Notes: a model not told the origin generated them from the letters alone. A stretch of DNA of 64,000 nucleotides from Paenibacillus borealis (GCF_000758665.1 NZ_CP009285.1:7378001-7442000); one strand, 5' to 3'; positions 29,523 through 41,555 are shown, counted from the stretch's first letter. Numbers and translations are program-made.

Positions 29523-29631
29523 TTGAACAGTTCCTCCTTAATGTGGGGTTCCTTATATTTGAGCCGCCCGCCTACATGCAATTCTTAGATGACTGATGTG
29601 ATATACCCGGACGGCAAGTTAAAAATGGTAT

Positions 29632-31710
29632 TTATTCTCCGCCTTTGTTCTTGGCTACGATTTCTTCAGCAATGGATTTAGGCACTTCTTCATAGTGAGA
29701 AAGTTCCATTGAGAATACGCCGCGTCCTTGAGTACCGGAACGAAGTGTTGTGGAGTATCCGAACATTTCGGAAAGAGGCACCTTTGCACGGATGATTTGC
29801 GCACCGCCACGGGAATCCATACCTTCGATCCGTCCGCGTCTGGAGTTCAACATACCCATAACATCGCCCATGTATTCCTCAGGAACAGTTACTTCCACTT
29901 TCATGATTGGCTCAAGCAGGACAGGTTTACACTTGTCTTTAGCTGCTTTGAGTGCCATCGAGCCGGCGATTTTGAACGCCATTTCGTTGGAGTCAACATC
30001 ATGATAGGAACCATCTACAATGGTAGCCTTAACGTCAACAAGCGGGAAGCCTGCAATAACGCCGTTTTTCATTTGCTCTTCAATACCGGCAAGTGCAGGA
30101 GCGATGTATTCTCTTGGTACAGAACCACCGACAACTTTACTTTCGAACTTGCTGCCAGTACCCGGCTCGAGAGGTTCGAATTCAACCCATACGTGACCAT
30201 ACTGACCGCGACCGCCGGATTGGCGAACGAATTTACCTTCAACGCGTGCTGGTGCTTTGAATGTTTCACGGTAAGCAACCTGTGGTTTACCCACGTTGGT
30301 TTCTACCTTGAATTCGCGGCGCATACGGTCGATGATAATATCCAGATGAAGCTCACCCATACCTGCCAGGATAGTTTGGCCTGTTTCTTCATCAGTGTGA
30401 GCACGAAGAGTAGGATCCTCTTCAGTCAACTTTCCGAGAGCCACGCCGAGTTTATCTTGGTCAGCTTTGGTTTTTGGTTCAACTGCGATTTCGATAACCG
30501 GATCAGGGAAGTTCATGGACTCCAGGATAACCGGATGTTTCTCGTCGCACAGGGTATCGCCAGTACTTGTGTCCTTCAGACCAACTGCTGCCGCGATATC
30601 ACCGGAATACACGATGGAGATTTCTTGGCGGCTGTTCGCATGCATTTGCAGGATACGGCCGATACGCTCACGTTTGTTCTTGGTAGCGTTAACTACATAA
30701 GAACCGGATTCCAGTACACCGGAGTATACGCGGAAGAACGTAAGTTTACCCACATAAGGGTCTGTCATGATTTTAAATGCCAGTGCTGCGAATGGTTCTT
30801 CATCCGAAGAGTGACGAACCGCTTCTGTACCGTCATCCAGATGACCTTGAATAGCCGGTACATCCAGTGGGGATGGCAAGTAATCAACAACAGCGTCCAT
30901 CATGAGCTGAACACCTTTGTTACGGTAGGAGGATCCGACAATTACAGGGAAGATCTTAACTTCACATACGCCTTTGCGCAATGCTGCCTTAATCTCATCC
31001 ACGGTAATTTCTTCGCCTTCCAGATACTTCATAGTCAGATCTTCGTCAAGTTCTGCAACCTTCTCGATCAACTCGAGACGCAGTCCCTCAACTTGTTCCA
31101 AGAATTCAGCAGGAATATCAGTAACTTCGATGTTCTGTCCCAGGTCATCTTTGAACATGTGAGCTTTTTGCTCAACAAGGTCAATGATACCTGTGAAGTC
31201 GTTTTCGGCACCAATTGGCAACTGGATAGCAATTGCATTGGCTTGCAGGCGGTCACGCATGCTCTCGATAACGTTCAGGAAGTCTGCACCGATGATATCC
31301 ATTTTGTTCACATATGCGATACGGGGAACGCCGTAACGGTCAGCCTGTCTCCATACGGTTTCGGACTGAGGCTCAACGCCCTCTTTCGCACTAAATACAC
31401 CAACTGCCCCATCCAATACACGAAGGGAACGTTCAACTTCAACAGTGAAGTCAACGTGCCCAGGGGTATCAATGATATTGATGCGGTGGCCCTTCCATGC
31501 AGCAGTCGTAGCAGCGGAAGTAATCGTAATTCCGCGCTCCTGTTCTTGTTCCATCCAGTCCATTGTAGCAGCGCCTTCGTGAACTTCACCGATTTTGTGC
31601 GTACGGCCTGTGTAGAAAAGAATCCGCTCAGTAGTGGTAGTTTTACCAGCATCAATATGTGCCATGATCCCGATATTACGTGTATTTTTTAAGGAGAACT
31701 CTCTTGACAT
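29632..31710 (-). CDS. fusA: Elongation factor G
   Basis: 692 residues, five domains. GTPase motifs are [28 protein letters not shown] and YVNKMD. Domain IV carries the catalytic translocation loop ([31 protein letters not shown]). Drives translocation and, with RRF, recycling. The gap to tuf is 109 bases and holds only the tuf ribosome site and a weak stem. Confidence 0.99.
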   Translation of the reverse strand: MSREFSLKNTRNIGIMAHIDAGKTTTTERILFYTGRTHKIGEVHEGAATMDWMEQEQERGITITSAATTAAWKGHRINIIDTPGHVDFTVEVERSLRVLDGAVGVFSAKEGVEPQSETVWRQADRYGVPRIAYVNKMDIIGADFLNVIESMRDRLQANAIAIQLPIGAENDFTGIIDLVEQKAHMFKDDLGQNIEVTDIPAEFLEQVEGLRLELIEKVAELDEDLTMKYLEGEEITVDEIKAALRKGVCEVKIFPVIVGSSYRNKGVQLMMDAVVDYLPSPLDVPAIQGHLDDGTEAVRHSSDEEPFAALAFKIMTDPYVGKLTFFRVYSGVLESGSYVVNATKNKRERIGRILQMHANSRQEISIVYSGDIAAAVGLKDTSTGDTLCDEKHPVILESMNFPDPVIEIAVEPKTKADQDKLGVALGKLTEEDPTLRAHTDEETGQTILAGMGELHLDIIIDRMRREFKVETNVGKPQVAYRETFKAPARVEGKFVRQSGGRGQYGHVWVEFEPLEPGTGSKFESKVVGGSVPREYIAPALAGIEEQMKNGVIAGFPLVDVKATIVDGSYHDVDSNEMAFKIAGSMALKAAKDKCKPVLLEPIMKVEVTVPEEYMGDVMGMLNSRRGRIEGMDSRGGAQIIRAKVPLSEMFGYSTTLRSGTQGRGVFSMELSHYEEVPKSIAEEIVAKNKGGE

Positions 31711-31757
31711 GAAATGGATCTCCTTTCAAAATAGAAGTTATTTGAACGGCTATAATC

Positions 31758-32228
31758 CTACCAGCGGTAGTGAGCAAACGCTTTGTTCGCTTCAGCCATT
31801 TTGTGCGTGTCTTCACGTTTCTTAACGGAAGCGCCTGTGTTGTTGGAAGCATCGATAATCTCAGCCGCCAAACGCTCTTCCATAGTCTTCTCACCGCGGT
31901 TGCGTGAGTAGTTTACAAGCCAACGTAATCCCAAAGCAGTACGTCTTTCAGGTTTAACCTCGATAGGTACTTGGTAGTTAGCACCGCCGACACGACGAGC
32001 TTTAACTTCCAATACAGGCATGATGTTCTTGATGGCAGCTTCGAAAACTTCCATCGGTTCCTTACCTGTACGTTCTTGAATCAACTTGAACGAATTGTAC
32101 AAAATGCTTTGAGCGACACCTCTTTTACCACCCAGCATAATACGGTTGATCAAACGAGTAACCAACTTGCTATTATACAATGGATCTGGCAATACATCTC
32201 TCTTAGTAACTGGACCTTTGCGTGGCAT
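31758..32228 (-). CDS. rpsG: 30S ribosomal protein S7
   Basis: A 156-residue S7 ([40 protein letters not shown]) that nucleates assembly of the small-subunit head. The C-terminus ends HYRW as in other Bacilli. Confidence 0.98.
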   Translation of the reverse strand: MPRKGPVTKRDVLPDPLYNSKLVTRLINRIMLGGKRGVAQSILYNSFKLIQERTGKEPMEVFEAAIKNIMPVLEVKARRVGGANYQVPIEVKPERRTALGLRWLVNYSRNRGEKTMEERLAAEIIDASNNTGASVKKREDTHKMAEANKAFAHYRW

Positions 32229-32273
32229 GGATATCCCCCTTTCTTAAATGTTTATTATTCGGAAATGCTTGTC

Positions 32274-32693
32274 TTATTTCTTAGCCTTAGGACGTTTCGC
32301 ACCATATTTGGAGCGAGCTTGCATCCGGTTAGCAACACCTGCAGTATCAAGTGCACCACGAACGATGTGGTAACGAACTCCTGCAAGGTCCTTAACTTTA
32401 CCTCCGCGCAGCAATACTACACTGTGCTCTTGAAGGTTGTGTCCGATACCCGGAATGTAAGCAGTCACCTCAAGACGGTTCGTCAAACGAACACGGGCAT
32501 ACTTACGAAGTGCTGAGTTTGGTTTACGTGGAGTCATTGTGCCTACACGAGTGCACACACCGCGTTTCTGCGGGGCGCTCAAATTTGTAGCCTCACGCTT
32601 GAGGGCGTTAAACCCTTTTTGAAGAGCGGGAGATTTGGATTTTTCGATTTTGGCTTGACGGCCTTTACGAACCAATTGATTAATAGTTGGCAT
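32274..32693 (-). CDS. rpsL: 30S ribosomal protein S12 with Arg56 and Ala104
   Basis: A 139-residue S12 starting [20 protein letters not shown] at ATG 32693. It lines the decoding centre. The universally conserved [11 protein letters not shown] loop reads [11 protein letters not shown]: residue 56 (codon 32526-32528, CGT) is Arg where B. subtilis has Lys56, the position equal to E. coli Lys42. Residue 104 (codon 32382-32384, GCA) is Ala in place of Pro (KDLAGVRYH against KDLPGVRYH). Lys101 and Asp102 are kept. Both changed sites are classical streptomycin resistance positions. Everything else looks like a normal functional S12. Confidence 0.98.
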   Translation of the reverse strand: MPTINQLVRKGRQAKIEKSKSPALQKGFNALKREATNLSAPQKRGVCTRVGTMTPRKPNSALRKYARVRLTNRLEVTAYIPGIGHNLQEHSVVLLRGGKVKDLAGVRYHIVRGALDTAGVANRMQARSKYGAKRPKAKK

Positions 32694-32827
32694 GTTGTGC
32701 CACCCCCTTCCTGAAATGATAGTCAATTTACAAACATTAAGTCCACAGACCCAGGTGGTTCATAAAAAGACAAATGAAAAGTCCTTGCTGCCGAAGTGTA
32801 CCCCGGTACAAAAACGTTCTCTTGTTG

Positions 32828-33079
32828 CTATTGTTTTAAGACGGCTGCCATAGCAGCACCAACTTCTATACCGCAGGCCTTGCCCAAATTCAGCATGGTG
32901 TCCACATATGTGACCTTCACACCTTGTTTGCCGCAAAGCATAACAATTCTGGAAGTAAGCCGTTGATCTCCGTCCTCCGCCACATAGACTTCTGCGGCTT
33001 GGCCCAACTCCACCGCCTTGACGGTTTGTTTGGAACCGATCTTGACCTGAGCATCCTGTAACCCTCTATCATCAGTCAT
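32828..33079 (-). CDS. ybxF: L7Ae-family ribosome-associated protein YbxF
   Basis: An 83-residue L7Ae/L30e fold starting MTDDRGLQDAQVKIGSKQTV. ATG 33079 is preferred: GGAGG lies 10 bases upstream, and two earlier in-frame ATGs are too close to or upstream of it. B. subtilis YbxF (82 residues) binds kink-turn RNA and sits in the same place before rpsL. The role in the cell is not settled. Confidence 0.93.
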   Translation of the reverse strand: MTDDRGLQDAQVKIGSKQTVKAVELGQAAEVYVAEDGDQRLTSRIVMLCGKQGVKVTYVDTMLNLGKACGIEVGAAMAAVLKQ

Positions 33080-33134
33080 GAAAATCATTACCTCCACTGA
33101 ACAAGAATGACAAGGCTACTCACGCACCTTAGAC

Positions 33135-33163
33135 ATATTAGCATCCTCAGCACACGATGTCAA
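33135..33163 (-). promoter_or_regulatory. Sigma-A promoter of ybxF-rpsL-rpsG-fusA-tuf
   Basis: TTGACA (33158-33163), 17-base spacer and TAATAT (33135-33140) on the minus strand, 50 bases ahead of ybxF. Confidence 0.85.
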
Positions 33164-33203
33164 GAAAAACAGCAATAAATTTATAATATTCATAACAGAC
33201 AGC

Positions 33204-33232
33204 CGCGTCACGCAAGGTTATCACGTGACGCG
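33204..33232. repeat. Inverted repeat after rpoC, possible weak terminator
   Basis: CGCGTCACG (33204-33212) and CGTGACGCG (33224-33232) are perfect arms around an 11-base loop, 25 bases past the rpoC stop. A T-rich but not continuous stretch follows on the minus strand, so termination may be partial. Confidence 0.55.
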
Positions 33233-33257
33233 AATGCTGCATGCCATGATTATTTAT

Positions 33258-36200
33258 TTACTCAGCTGGAACCGTTTCTAAAGCGGCTTGCTTGCTTTCT
33301 TCATTCGGATCACTAAGCTTCACATTACGGTAACGATTCATGCCAGTACCTGCAGGAATCAGCTTACCGATGATAACATTTTCTTTAAGACCGAGCAACT
33401 TATCCACTTTACCCTTAATCGCTGCATCCGTCAAGACGCGGGTAGTTTCCTGGAAAGAAGCCGCAGACAGGAAGGAGTCTGTTTCCAAAGAGGCTTTGGT
33501 AATACCGAGCAGCACTGGCTTAGCAACCGCAGGCTCGTTACCGGCCAGAATGGCTTCCTTATTGGCTGCTTCATATTCATGAATATCCGCAAAAGCACCC
33601 GGCAGGAGAGTGGTGTCTCCGGCATCGATGATACGGATTTTGCGCAGCATCTGCTTAATCATAACTTCAATGTGCTTATCATTGATCTCAACGCCCTGGT
33701 TACGGTATACACGCTGTACTTCTTGCAGAATGTAGTTCTGTACCCCGCGGATCCCTTTGATACGCAGCATTTCTTTAGGGTCGATAGAACCGTCTGTCAA
33801 TTCATCGCCGGCTTCAATCTCCTGGCCTTCACTGACACGCAGACGGGAACCGTAAGTGATGGAATAGGTCTTGGACTCTGCTTCACCCTGGACTTCGATT
33901 TCACGGCGGTCCTTAGTTTCACGAATTTCCTTAACTACCCCGTCAATTTCACTGATTGTCGCCTGACCTTTAGGGTTACGGGCTTCAAACAACTCCTGGA
34001 TACGCGGCAAACCTTGCGTGATATCGTCTCCGGCAACACCGCCGGTATGGAATGTACGCATGGTAAGCTGTGTTCCTGGTTCACCGATGGATTGTGCGGC
34101 AATAATGCCGACAGCTTCCCCAATTTCCACGAATTTACCTGTTGCCAGGTTACGTCCGTAGCACTTCTTGCAGACACCATGACGGGCACGGCAGCTCAGT
34201 ACAGAGCGAATCTGCAGTTTGGTAACACCAGAATTCACAATTTCTTCAGCCTTGTCAGAGTCAATCAGATCGTTACGGTGAACGATGATTTCCTTCGTTT
34301 CCGGATGACGGACAGTCTCGAAGGAATAACGGCCTTCAATACGGTCGTAGAGATCCTCGATAACTTCCTTACCATCTTGAATCCGGCTGACAGTGAAGCC
34401 TTTATCAGTACCGCAATCTTCTTCACGGACGATGACATCCTGTGCCACGTCAACGAGACGGCGTGTCAAGTACCCGGAATCCGCTGTACGCAGCGCTGTA
34501 TCGGCCAGACCTTTACGCGCTCCGTGAGTGGAGATAAAGTACTCGAGGACGGTCAGACCTTCACGGAAGTTCGCTTTGATTGGCAATTCGAAAATCCGGC
34601 CCGAAGGTGTAGCCATCAGCCCACGCATACCACCGAGCTGGGTGATCTGCGATTTGTTACCACGCGCTTTGGAGTCAACCATGAGCATGATGGAGTTGAA
34701 ACGGTCCATCGATTTCAGCAGGACGTTCGTAAGTTCATCCTTAGTCTTCGACCAGATCTCGATAACACGGTCATACCGTTCATCATTGGTAATCAGACCA
34801 CGGCGGTATTGATTCGCTACTACATCAACCTTAGCTTCGGATTCTTTAAGAATTGTAGCTTTTTCCTCAGGCACGATAACGTCTGATACGGCAACCGTAA
34901 CACCGGAACGTGTAGAGTACGTAAAGCCGAGTTGCTTAATTTTATCCAGAATCACTGAAGTTTTGGTAGTGTGGTAGGTTTCGAAGCAGCGGGCAATGAT
35001 TAAGCCCAGATATTCTTTACCTACAGCACTGGCTTCCGGAGCAGCCATGATCAATTCACGGACATCCGCGCCTTTTTCATAGATGAAGTACTTCTCTGGT
35101 GTACCCTGCAGCAGGTTAGTTTTGGTAGCTTCATTGATGTATGGGAAACTGCTTGGATAGATTTCGTTGAAGATAATCTTACCCACCGTTGTAATCAGCA
35201 ATGCATTCTGCTGTGCCTCTGTAAAGTTGGTTTTACCCAGTGCCTTAACAGGAATAGCTACACGCGCATGCAGACCAGCGGTTCCGCGTTGGTAAGCTGA
35301 AACAGCCTCGTTCACGGTACGCAGAATCATGCCTGTTCCTTTTTCTTCCTTGTTGTCCATGGTCAGATAGAATGTACCAAGGACCATATCCTGGGAAGGT
35401 GTAACAACCGGCTTACCATCTTTAGGGTTGAGAATGTTACCGGATGCCAACATGAGAATACGGGCTTCAGCTTGAGCTTCAGCGGATAGAGGAACGTGTA
35501 CCGCCATCTGGTCACCGTCAAAGTCGGCATTGTACGCCGTACATACGAGCGGGTGAAGACGGATCGCGTGACCTTCTACCAAAATCGGTTCAAACGCCTG
35601 GATACCCAGTCTATGCAGTGTAGGAGCACGGTTCAGCAGAACCGGATGCTCTCTGATTACTTCTTCAAGTACATCCCAGACTTCAGGACTTACGCGCTCA
35701 ACCTTGCGTTTCGCGCTCTTGATGTTGTGGGCAAGGCCCTTATTAACCAATTCTTTCATTACAAACGGTTTGAAGAGTTCCAGTGCCATCTTCTTAGGAA
35801 GACCGCATTGGTACATCTTGAGGTAAGGCCCTACGACGATAACGGAACGTCCGGAATAGTCAACGCGCTTACCAAGCAAGTTCTGGCGGAAACGCCCTTG
35901 TTTACCTTTCAGCATATGGCTGAGCGATTTGAGCGGACGGTTACCAGGACCTGTTACAGGACGGCCGCGGCGGCCATTGTCGATCAGGGCATCAACAGCT
36001 TCCTGAAGCATCCGTTTCTCATTCTGCACGATAATATCAGGAGCACCGAGATCCAGCAGTCTCTTCAGACGGTTGTTACGGTTAATTACACGGCGGTACA
36101 GGTCGTTAAGGTCAGACGTAGCAAAACGGCCGCCGTCGAGCTGAACCATAGGGCGAAGCTCCGGAGGAATGACCGGGAGCACATCCATGATCATCCAGTC

Positions 36201-36869
36201 AGGCTTGTTGCCGGAGTTGCGGAAAGCCTCAATAACTTCCAGACGTTTGATCGCCCGGTTGCGGCGCTGGCCTTGGGCCGTGCGCAGCTCTTCTTTGAGG
36301 AATTCCAGTTCTTTATCGATATCGATATCCTGAAGCAGCTTTTTGACGGCTTCAGCACCCATGCCGGCCTGGAACCCGTAGCCGTATTTCTCACGGTAGC
36401 TGCGGTATTCTTTCTCAGACAGCAGTTGTTTCTTCTCCAGAGGAGTTTCACCCGGATCGGTTACAACATAAGATGCAAAGTAGATAATCTCTTCAAGCGA
36501 TCTCGGAGACATATCCAGTGCCAGACCCATACGGCTCGGAATACCTTTGAAATACCAGATATGAGATACCGGAGCTGCCAGCTCGATGTGGCCCATACGT
36601 TCGCGGCGGACTTTAGCGCGGGTAACTTCCACGCCGCAGCGGTCGCACACAACGCCCTTATAACGGACGCGTTTGTATTTACCACAGTGACATTCCCAGT
36701 CTTTTTGCGGTCCGAAGATGCGTTCGCAAAAAAGACCCTCTTTTTCCGGTTTCAAAGTACGATAGTTAATGGTCTCCGGTTTTTTTACTTCTCCGCGGGA
36801 CCAAGAACGAATTTTTTCCGGGGAAGCGAGCCCGATTTTCATAAATTCAAAATTGTTAACGTCCAACAA
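33258..36869 (-). CDS. rpoC: RNA polymerase beta' subunit
   Basis: 1203 residues, starting at TTG 36869 ([20 protein letters not shown], the Bacilli N-terminus) with GGAGGG upstream. Zinc site 1 is [20 protein letters not shown]. The catalytic magnesium motif is [15 protein letters not shown], about residue 450. The bridge helix and trigger loop ([20 protein letters not shown]) are intact. Zinc site 2 ends [13 protein letters not shown]. Follows rpoB after a gap with a strong stem-loop. Confidence 0.99.
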   Translation of the reverse strand: MLDVNNFEFMKIGLASPEKIRSWSRGEVKKPETINYRTLKPEKEGLFCERIFGPQKDWECHCGKYKRVRYKGVVCDRCGVEVTRAKVRRERMGHIELAAPVSHIWYFKGIPSRMGLALDMSPRSLEEIIYFASYVVTDPGETPLEKKQLLSEKEYRSYREKYGYGFQAGMGAEAVKKLLQDIDIDKELEFLKEELRTAQGQRRNRAIKRLEVIEAFRNSGNKPDWMIMDVLPVIPPELRPMVQLDGGRFATSDLNDLYRRVINRNNRLKRLLDLGAPDIIVQNEKRMLQEAVDALIDNGRRGRPVTGPGNRPLKSLSHMLKGKQGRFRQNLLGKRVDYSGRSVIVVGPYLKMYQCGLPKKMALELFKPFVMKELVNKGLAHNIKSAKRKVERVSPEVWDVLEEVIREHPVLLNRAPTLHRLGIQAFEPILVEGHAIRLHPLVCTAYNADFDGDQMAVHVPLSAEAQAEARILMLASGNILNPKDGKPVVTPSQDMVLGTFYLTMDNKEEKGTGMILRTVNEAVSAYQRGTAGLHARVAIPVKALGKTNFTEAQQNALLITTVGKIIFNEIYPSSFPYINEATKTNLLQGTPEKYFIYEKGADVRELIMAAPEASAVGKEYLGLIIARCFETYHTTKTSVILDKIKQLGFTYSTRSGVTVAVSDVIVPEEKATILKESEAKVDVVANQYRRGLITNDERYDRVIEIWSKTKDELTNVLLKSMDRFNSIMLMVDSKARGNKSQITQLGGMRGLMATPSGRIFELPIKANFREGLTVLEYFISTHGARKGLADTALRTADSGYLTRRLVDVAQDVIVREEDCGTDKGFTVSRIQDGKEVIEDLYDRIEGRYSFETVRHPETKEIIVHRNDLIDSDKAEEIVNSGVTKLQIRSVLSCRARHGVCKKCYGRNLATGKFVEIGEAVGIIAAQSIGEPGTQLTMRTFHTGGVAGDDITQGLPRIQELFEARNPKGQATISEIDGVVKEIRETKDRREIEVQGEAESKTYSITYGSRLRVSEGQEIEAGDELTDGSIDPKEMLRIKGIRGVQNYILQEVQRVYRNQGVEINDKHIEVMIKQMLRKIRIIDAGDTTLLPGAFADIHEYEAANKEAILAGNEPAVAKPVLLGITKASLETDSFLSAASFQETTRVLTDAAIKGKVDKLLGLKENVIIGKLIPAGTGMNRYRNVKLSDPNEESKQAALETVPAE

Positions 36870-36904
36870 GGAGCAACCCTCCTTAACCTATATCCTGATT
36901 TAGT

Positions 36905-36948
36905 ACCGCAGGCCCTCTGTAGACGGTAAGGTCAACAGAGGGCGCGGT
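36905..36948. repeat. Stem-loop between rpoB and rpoC
   Basis: ACCGC-AG-GCCCTCTGT (36905-36920) pairs with ACAGAGGGC-GCGGT (36935-36948): 14 base pairs with a two-base bulge and a 14-base loop, ending about 20 bases before the rpoC ribosome site. No T-run follows. Confidence 0.65.
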
Positions 36949-36983
36949 CCTTTGTATAACGAAATTAGTGGCTTGCTGGTGAA

Positions 36984-39900
36984 CTACTCTATGCCGACTT
37001 CTGCGCCTTCCAAATTGAGGCTCAGCTTGTCGCCTGACGTCTCGTCCTCATCGTCCAGTTCCTTCATCTCGATCTCCTGCTCGTCACCGCTAAGGATCTT
37101 AACATCCATACCCAGCGACTGCAGCTCCTTGATCAATACCTTGAACGATTCCGGGACACCCGGTTCTGGAACATTTTCACCTTTGACGATGGATTCGTAC
37201 GTTTTCACACGGCCGACCACGTCATCGGATTTCACGGTCAAAATTTCTTGCAGTGTATACGCCGCGCCGTAAGCTTCAAGCGCCCACACTTCCATTTCCC
37301 CGAAACGCTGTCCGCCGAACTGAGCTTTACCGCCCAGTGGCTGCTGTGTAACGAGTGAGTAAGGACCTGTAGAACGGGCATGAATCTTATCGTCAACCAT
37401 GTGCGCCAGCTTGATCATGTGCATGACGCCGACAGTAACTTCACGCTCGAAGCGCTCACCTGTACGTCCGTCATAAAGCACAGTCTTACCATTACGCTGC
37501 ATACCGGCTTCTTCCATCGTATCGAACACGTCATACTCACGTGCCCCGTCAAATACCGGAGTAGCCACATGAATACCCAGACGCAGTGCAGCCATACCGA
37601 TATGGACTTCCAGCACCTGTCCGATGTTCATACGGGAAGGTACACCCAGCGGGTTCAAGACTACCTGTACCGGTGTACCGTCCGGAAGGAACGGCATATC
37701 TTCTTCAGGCAGGATACGGGCAACGACACCCTTGTTACCGTGACGTCCGGCCATCTTGTCACCTTCAGAAATTTTACGCTTCTGAGCGATGTAGACGCGA
37801 ACCAGCTGATTCACACCTGGAGGCAGCTCATCACCGTTCTCACGGGTGAACACCTTAACGTCAACGATAATACCATCACTACCATGAGGAACGCGCAAGG
37901 AGGTATCGCGGACTTCACGAGCCTTCTCACCGAAGATAGCGTGCAGCAGGCGTTCTTCAGCAGTCAGTTCAGTTACGCCCTTAGGAGTAACTTTACCTAC
38001 GAGAATATCGCCGGCATTGATTTCCGCACCGATACGGATGATTCCGCGCTCATCCAGATTGCGGAGCGCCTCTTCACCAACGTTTGGAATATCACGCGTG
38101 ATCTCTTCAGGTCCGAGCTTTGTGTCACGGGCTTCGGATTCGTATTCCTCGATATGGATCGAAGTGTATACATCTTCCTTAACCAGCTTCTCACTCAGCA
38201 GGATCGCATCCTCGTAGTTGTAACCTTCCCAAGTCATGAATGCAACGACTACGTTACGGCCAAGAGCAAGTTCGCCCATTTCTGTGGAAGGTCCGTCTGC
38301 CAGAATGTCACCTTTCTTAACAATGTCGCCGCGTTTAGCCAGCGGACGTTGATTAATACAGGTACCTTGGTTCGAACGCATAAATTTGTGTAATTTATAT
38401 TTAACGATATCGCCTTTAACTTCCTTGCCTTCAACTGCCTCTACACGGCGCAGCCAGATTTCATTGGCAGAAGAACGTTCGATAATACCGTCATATTTGG
38501 AGACAATACATACGCCCGAATCCTTGGCGGATTTATGTTCCATCCCTGTGCCGACAAGCGGAGCTTTCGGAATCAGAAGCGGAACGGCCTGCCGCTGCAT
38601 GTTCGATCCCATCAGTGCGCGGTTGGAGTCATCGTTCTCAAGGAACGGAATGAGCGCCGTAGCGACCGACACAACCTGCTTAGGGGAAACGTCCATGTAG
38701 TCAACACGGTTACTAGGCATTGTAGTAATGTTATCTGAATCTTTGTTGTAACGAACGATAACCATGTCTTCCTTAAATGTACCATTGTCGTCAATCTGCA
38801 CATTCGCCTGGGCAACTACATAGTTATCTTCTTCATCAGCGGTCAGGTAATCGATTTGTTCCGTAACCTTGCCAGTCTTCGGATCCACCCAACGATACGG
38901 AGCTTCGATAAAGCCGTATTCATTGATGCGTGCAAAGGTCGACAAAGAGTTGATCAGACCGATATTCGGACCTTCCGGTGTTTCGATAGGACACATACGG
39001 CCGTAGTGACTGTGATGTACGTCGCGGACTTCAAAGCCTGCGCGTTCACGGGTCAGACCGCCGGGTCCGAGTGCCGATAGACGGCGTTTGTGCGTAAGTT
39101 CAGCTAGCGGGTTCGTCTGATCCATAAACTGGGACAGCTGCGAACTACCGAAGAACTCTTTGATGGACGCGATAACCGGGCGGATGTTGATCAGTGCCTG
39201 CGGTGTAATTGCATTGGCATCCTGAATCGACATTCTCTCGCGGACTACGCGTTCCATACGGGACAGACCGATACGGAACTGATTCTGCAAGAGTTCCCCT
39301 ACAGAACGCAGACGACGGTTACCCAGGTGGTCGATATCATCCGTATTACCGATACCGTGCAGCAAATTAATAAAGTAGCTGATTGAGGATATAATATCAG
39401 CCTGAGTAATATGCTTGACCGACTTGTCAATGTTGCCATTGGCGATCAGCTTGATAATCCGGCCTTCTTCAATTGGCGAGAATACGTCAATCGTCTGCAG
39501 CGGAATATCTTCACTGTCCATGACCCCGCCGGTTACACGGTAGTTCTTGCCAGCCACATTCTTCTCGAAATAAGGAATCAGCTCATCAAGCAGGCGGCGG
39601 TCAACCATTTGTCCGGATTCTGCCAGAATTTCTCCTGTAGACTCATCCACCAAAGGCTGTGCCAGACGCTGGTTGAATAGACGATTCTTGATATGCAGCT
39701 TTTTGTTGATTTTGTAACGGCCAACATTGGCCAAATCATAACGTTTCGGATCAAAGAAACGTGCGACCAATAGGCTCTTGGCATTGTCAAGTGTCGGTGG
39801 TTCGCCCGGACGCAGACGCTCGTAAATTTCAATAAGCGCCTTCTCCGTGGAGTCCGTGTTGTCTTTATCCAGCGTATTGCGAATATATTCATCATTGCCA

Positions 39901-40529
39901 AGCAGTTCCAGAATTTCTGCATCACTGCCGAAGCCTAGAGCACGTAGAAGCACGGTTACCGGGATCTTACGGGTCCGGTCGATACGGACATACATGATGT
40001 CCTTAGCGTCGGTCTCCAGCTCCAGCCAAGCTCCGCGATTCGGAATTACTGTGGCGGTGTAGGTTTTTTTTCCGTTCTTATCCACTTTTGTGCTGAAATA
40101 GACGCTTGGAGAGCGAACCAACTGGCTGACAATAACCCGTTCCGCACCATTGATAATAAAAGTGCCGGTTTCCGTCATCAGCGGGAAATCTCCCATGAAC
40201 ACTTCCTGCTCTTTGACCTCACCGGTCTCCTTATTGATGAGACGCACCTTCACACGCAGAGGAGCCGCATATGTCACGTCCCGCTCTTTAGCGTCGTCAA
40301 CCGTATACTTCGGTTCACCCAGGCTGTAATCAATGAACTCTAGTACCAAATTCCCTGTGAAATCCTGGATCGGCGAGATGTCCTGGAACATTTCCCGCAA
40401 TCCTTCCTCCAAAAACCAGTCATAAGATTTTTGTTGGATCTCGATCAGGTTCGGGACCTCGAGTACCTCGTTAATTCTCGCATAGCTCCGCCGAGTGCGT
40501 CGACCATACTGAACAAGATGTCCTGCCAA
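36984..40529 (-). CDS. rpoB: RNA polymerase beta subunit
   Basis: 1181 residues from TTG 40529 ([20 protein letters not shown]). The rifampicin region reads [15 protein letters not shown] and [13 protein letters not shown], all wild-type residues, so no rifampicin resistance change is seen. Other family blocks: [38 protein letters not shown] and [19 protein letters not shown]. The C-terminal tail after about residue 1150 is acidic and variable. Confidence 0.99.
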   Translation of the reverse strand: MAGHLVQYGRRTRRSYARINEVLEVPNLIEIQQKSYDWFLEEGLREMFQDISPIQDFTGNLVLEFIDYSLGEPKYTVDDAKERDVTYAAPLRVKVRLINKETGEVKEQEVFMGDFPLMTETGTFIINGAERVIVSQLVRSPSVYFSTKVDKNGKKTYTATVIPNRGAWLELETDAKDIMYVRIDRTRKIPVTVLLRALGFGSDAEILELLGNDEYIRNTLDKDNTDSTEKALIEIYERLRPGEPPTLDNAKSLLVARFFDPKRYDLANVGRYKINKKLHIKNRLFNQRLAQPLVDESTGEILAESGQMVDRRLLDELIPYFEKNVAGKNYRVTGGVMDSEDIPLQTIDVFSPIEEGRIIKLIANGNIDKSVKHITQADIISSISYFINLLHGIGNTDDIDHLGNRRLRSVGELLQNQFRIGLSRMERVVRERMSIQDANAITPQALINIRPVIASIKEFFGSSQLSQFMDQTNPLAELTHKRRLSALGPGGLTRERAGFEVRDVHHSHYGRMCPIETPEGPNIGLINSLSTFARINEYGFIEAPYRWVDPKTGKVTEQIDYLTADEEDNYVVAQANVQIDDNGTFKEDMVIVRYNKDSDNITTMPSNRVDYMDVSPKQVVSVATALIPFLENDDSNRALMGSNMQRQAVPLLIPKAPLVGTGMEHKSAKDSGVCIVSKYDGIIERSSANEIWLRRVEAVEGKEVKGDIVKYKLHKFMRSNQGTCINQRPLAKRGDIVKKGDILADGPSTEMGELALGRNVVVAFMTWEGYNYEDAILLSEKLVKEDVYTSIHIEEYESEARDTKLGPEEITRDIPNVGEEALRNLDERGIIRIGAEINAGDILVGKVTPKGVTELTAEERLLHAIFGEKAREVRDTSLRVPHGSDGIIVDVKVFTRENGDELPPGVNQLVRVYIAQKRKISEGDKMAGRHGNKGVVARILPEEDMPFLPDGTPVQVVLNPLGVPSRMNIGQVLEVHIGMAALRLGIHVATPVFDGAREYDVFDTMEEAGMQRNGKTVLYDGRTGERFEREVTVGVMHMIKLAHMVDDKIHARSTGPYSLVTQQPLGGKAQFGGQRFGEMEVWALEAYGAAYTLQEILTVKSDDVVGRVKTYESIVKGENVPEPGVPESFKVLIKELQSLGMDVKILSGDEQEIEMKELDDEDETSGDKLSLNLEGAEVGIE

Positions 40530-40906
40530 CTTTACTCACCCCTCATGTCTACTCACTTAAAAATTGATTGCGAACCCTTGTTTGGACCCGTATAATGGAA
40601 CCATAACACAAGGATTCAGCCATAAATACAGAAAAGCCCCTTATCGAAATCTTTCGAAAAAAGAGCACATCTATCCACGGCCAAAATACTCCTTATCCAG
40701 TAGATTTGCCCAAAACGTGCGTATTATACGTCACCAAGCAACAGTTTATGCGCTATTATCTATTGTCCCGGCGACCTTCGCCGTGACAGGAACATAGAGA
40801 ACGGAATTCGCAAAAACCTGCCGTACGGCATGCGCTTACCGGGCGACAATATATCACTTGACATTTCAGCAAACTAAAGACATGGAGCCTAGCTTAATAC
40901 TGACAT
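40530..40906 (-). promoter_or_regulatory. Long rpoB leader with hairpins
   Basis: From the predicted start near 40906 to the rpoB start there are about 377 bases without a convincing gene. It holds the hairpin TGTC-C-CGGCGA-CCT-TCGCCG-T-GACA (40764-40788, plus-strand reading), a smaller TCGAAA-TC-TTTCGA stem near 40650-40665, and a plus-strand promoter-like element at 40568-40596. Long leaders of this kind often carry regulation; none is known to me for this gene. Confidence 0.5.
40568..40596 (+). promoter_or_regulatory. Promoter-like element antisense to the rpoB leader
   Basis: TTGCGA (40568-40573), 17-base spacer and a perfect TATAAT (40591-40596) on the plus strand. It would fire away from rpoB, against its leader. 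No plus-strand gene or terminator was found downstream, so it may be chance. Confidence 0.35.
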
Positions 40907-40912
40907 TTTATA

Positions 40913-40941
40913 ATAATAACACTATCAACATTCCATGTCAA
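40913..40941 (-). promoter_or_regulatory. Sigma-A promoter of rpoBC
   Basis: TTGACA (40936-40941), 17-base spacer and TATTAT (40913-40918) on the minus strand, 18 bases past the stop of the methyltransferase gene. Confidence 0.8.
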
Positions 40942-40958
40942 TAAGTATTAATATTTTT

Positions 40959-41555
40959 TTATTTCTTCGCTTTAATAATGCGATAGCCCTTGTCTTTCCC
41001 CACTTCTTCCACGTCCGAGAATAAGCTCTCCAGCTTGGCGGCGGCCGATGGTGCCCCCTGCTTCTTCTGGATAACAATCCACAGACTTCCACCCTCATTC
41101 AAATGCGCATGTGCCTGCTCAAAAATCTCATGTACTACAGCCTTGCCTGCACGAATCGGCGGGTTAGTAAGAACCACATCGAATGTACGCCCCTGCACTG
41201 CTGACAGCACATCACTTTCCATAACCGTAACATTGCGGATTCCGTTATGCTGCGCATTCTCGCGGGCAAGCTCTACTGCACGGCTGTTGATATCAATCAT
41301 CGTCACATGTCCCTTGGGGGCAAGGAGTGCCGCACTAATCCCTATCGGACCGTACCCACAGCCCACATCCAGTACCTGAGCCCCATCCGGAATCTCCATC
41401 GCTTCAATCAGAACTCGGCTGCCATGATCAATATCCCCTTTGGAAAAAACACCGGCGTCGCTTGTAAAGCGGAGGCTTCTGCCTCTCAGTACCGTATCAA
41501 TGCTTCGTCTGTCATGACGTGCTTCCGGCTGCTGCGAGTAATAATGCTGCGACAT
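40959..41555 (-). CDS. ybxB: Class I SAM-dependent methyltransferase, RsmC-like (YbxB)
   Basis: 198 residues. SAM-binding motif I is VLDVGCGYGPIGISAAL; motif II ends in the acid of TMIDINSRA; the catalytic NPPI motif is VVLTNPPIRAGK. NPP[I/Y/F] enzymes methylate exocyclic amino groups, and this half-length RsmC-like group is thought to act on RNA; the substrate is not known. B. subtilis ybxB is also between rplL and rpoB. Confidence 0.92.
   Translation of the reverse strand: MSQHYYSQQPEARHDRRSIDTVLRGRSLRFTSDAGVFSKGDIDHGSRVLIEAMEIPDGAQVLDVGCGYGPIGISAALLAPKGHVTMIDINSRAVELARENAQHNGIRNVTVMESDVLSAVQGRTFDVVLTNPPIRAGKAVVHEIFEQAHAHLNEGGSLWIVIQKKQGAPSAAAKLESLFSDVEEVGKDKGYRIIKAKK

Noticed and set aside
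28557..29588. A 343-codon plus-strand frame opposite tuf
   Set aside because: Antisense shadow caused by codon bias of EF-Tu.
29728..31692. A 654-codon open frame on the plus strand opposite fusA
   Set aside because: It is the antisense shadow of a highly biased gene; the minus-strand product is unmistakable EF-G, and the plus frame has no ribosome site or family features.
33288..36929. Two long plus-strand frames (532 and 477 codons) opposite rpoC
   Set aside because: Antisense shadows; composition is Phe/Ser/Cys-rich and unlike a real protein.
36984..40529. Possible rifampicin resistance change in rpoB
   Set aside because: The key region ([19 protein letters not shown]) is wild type.
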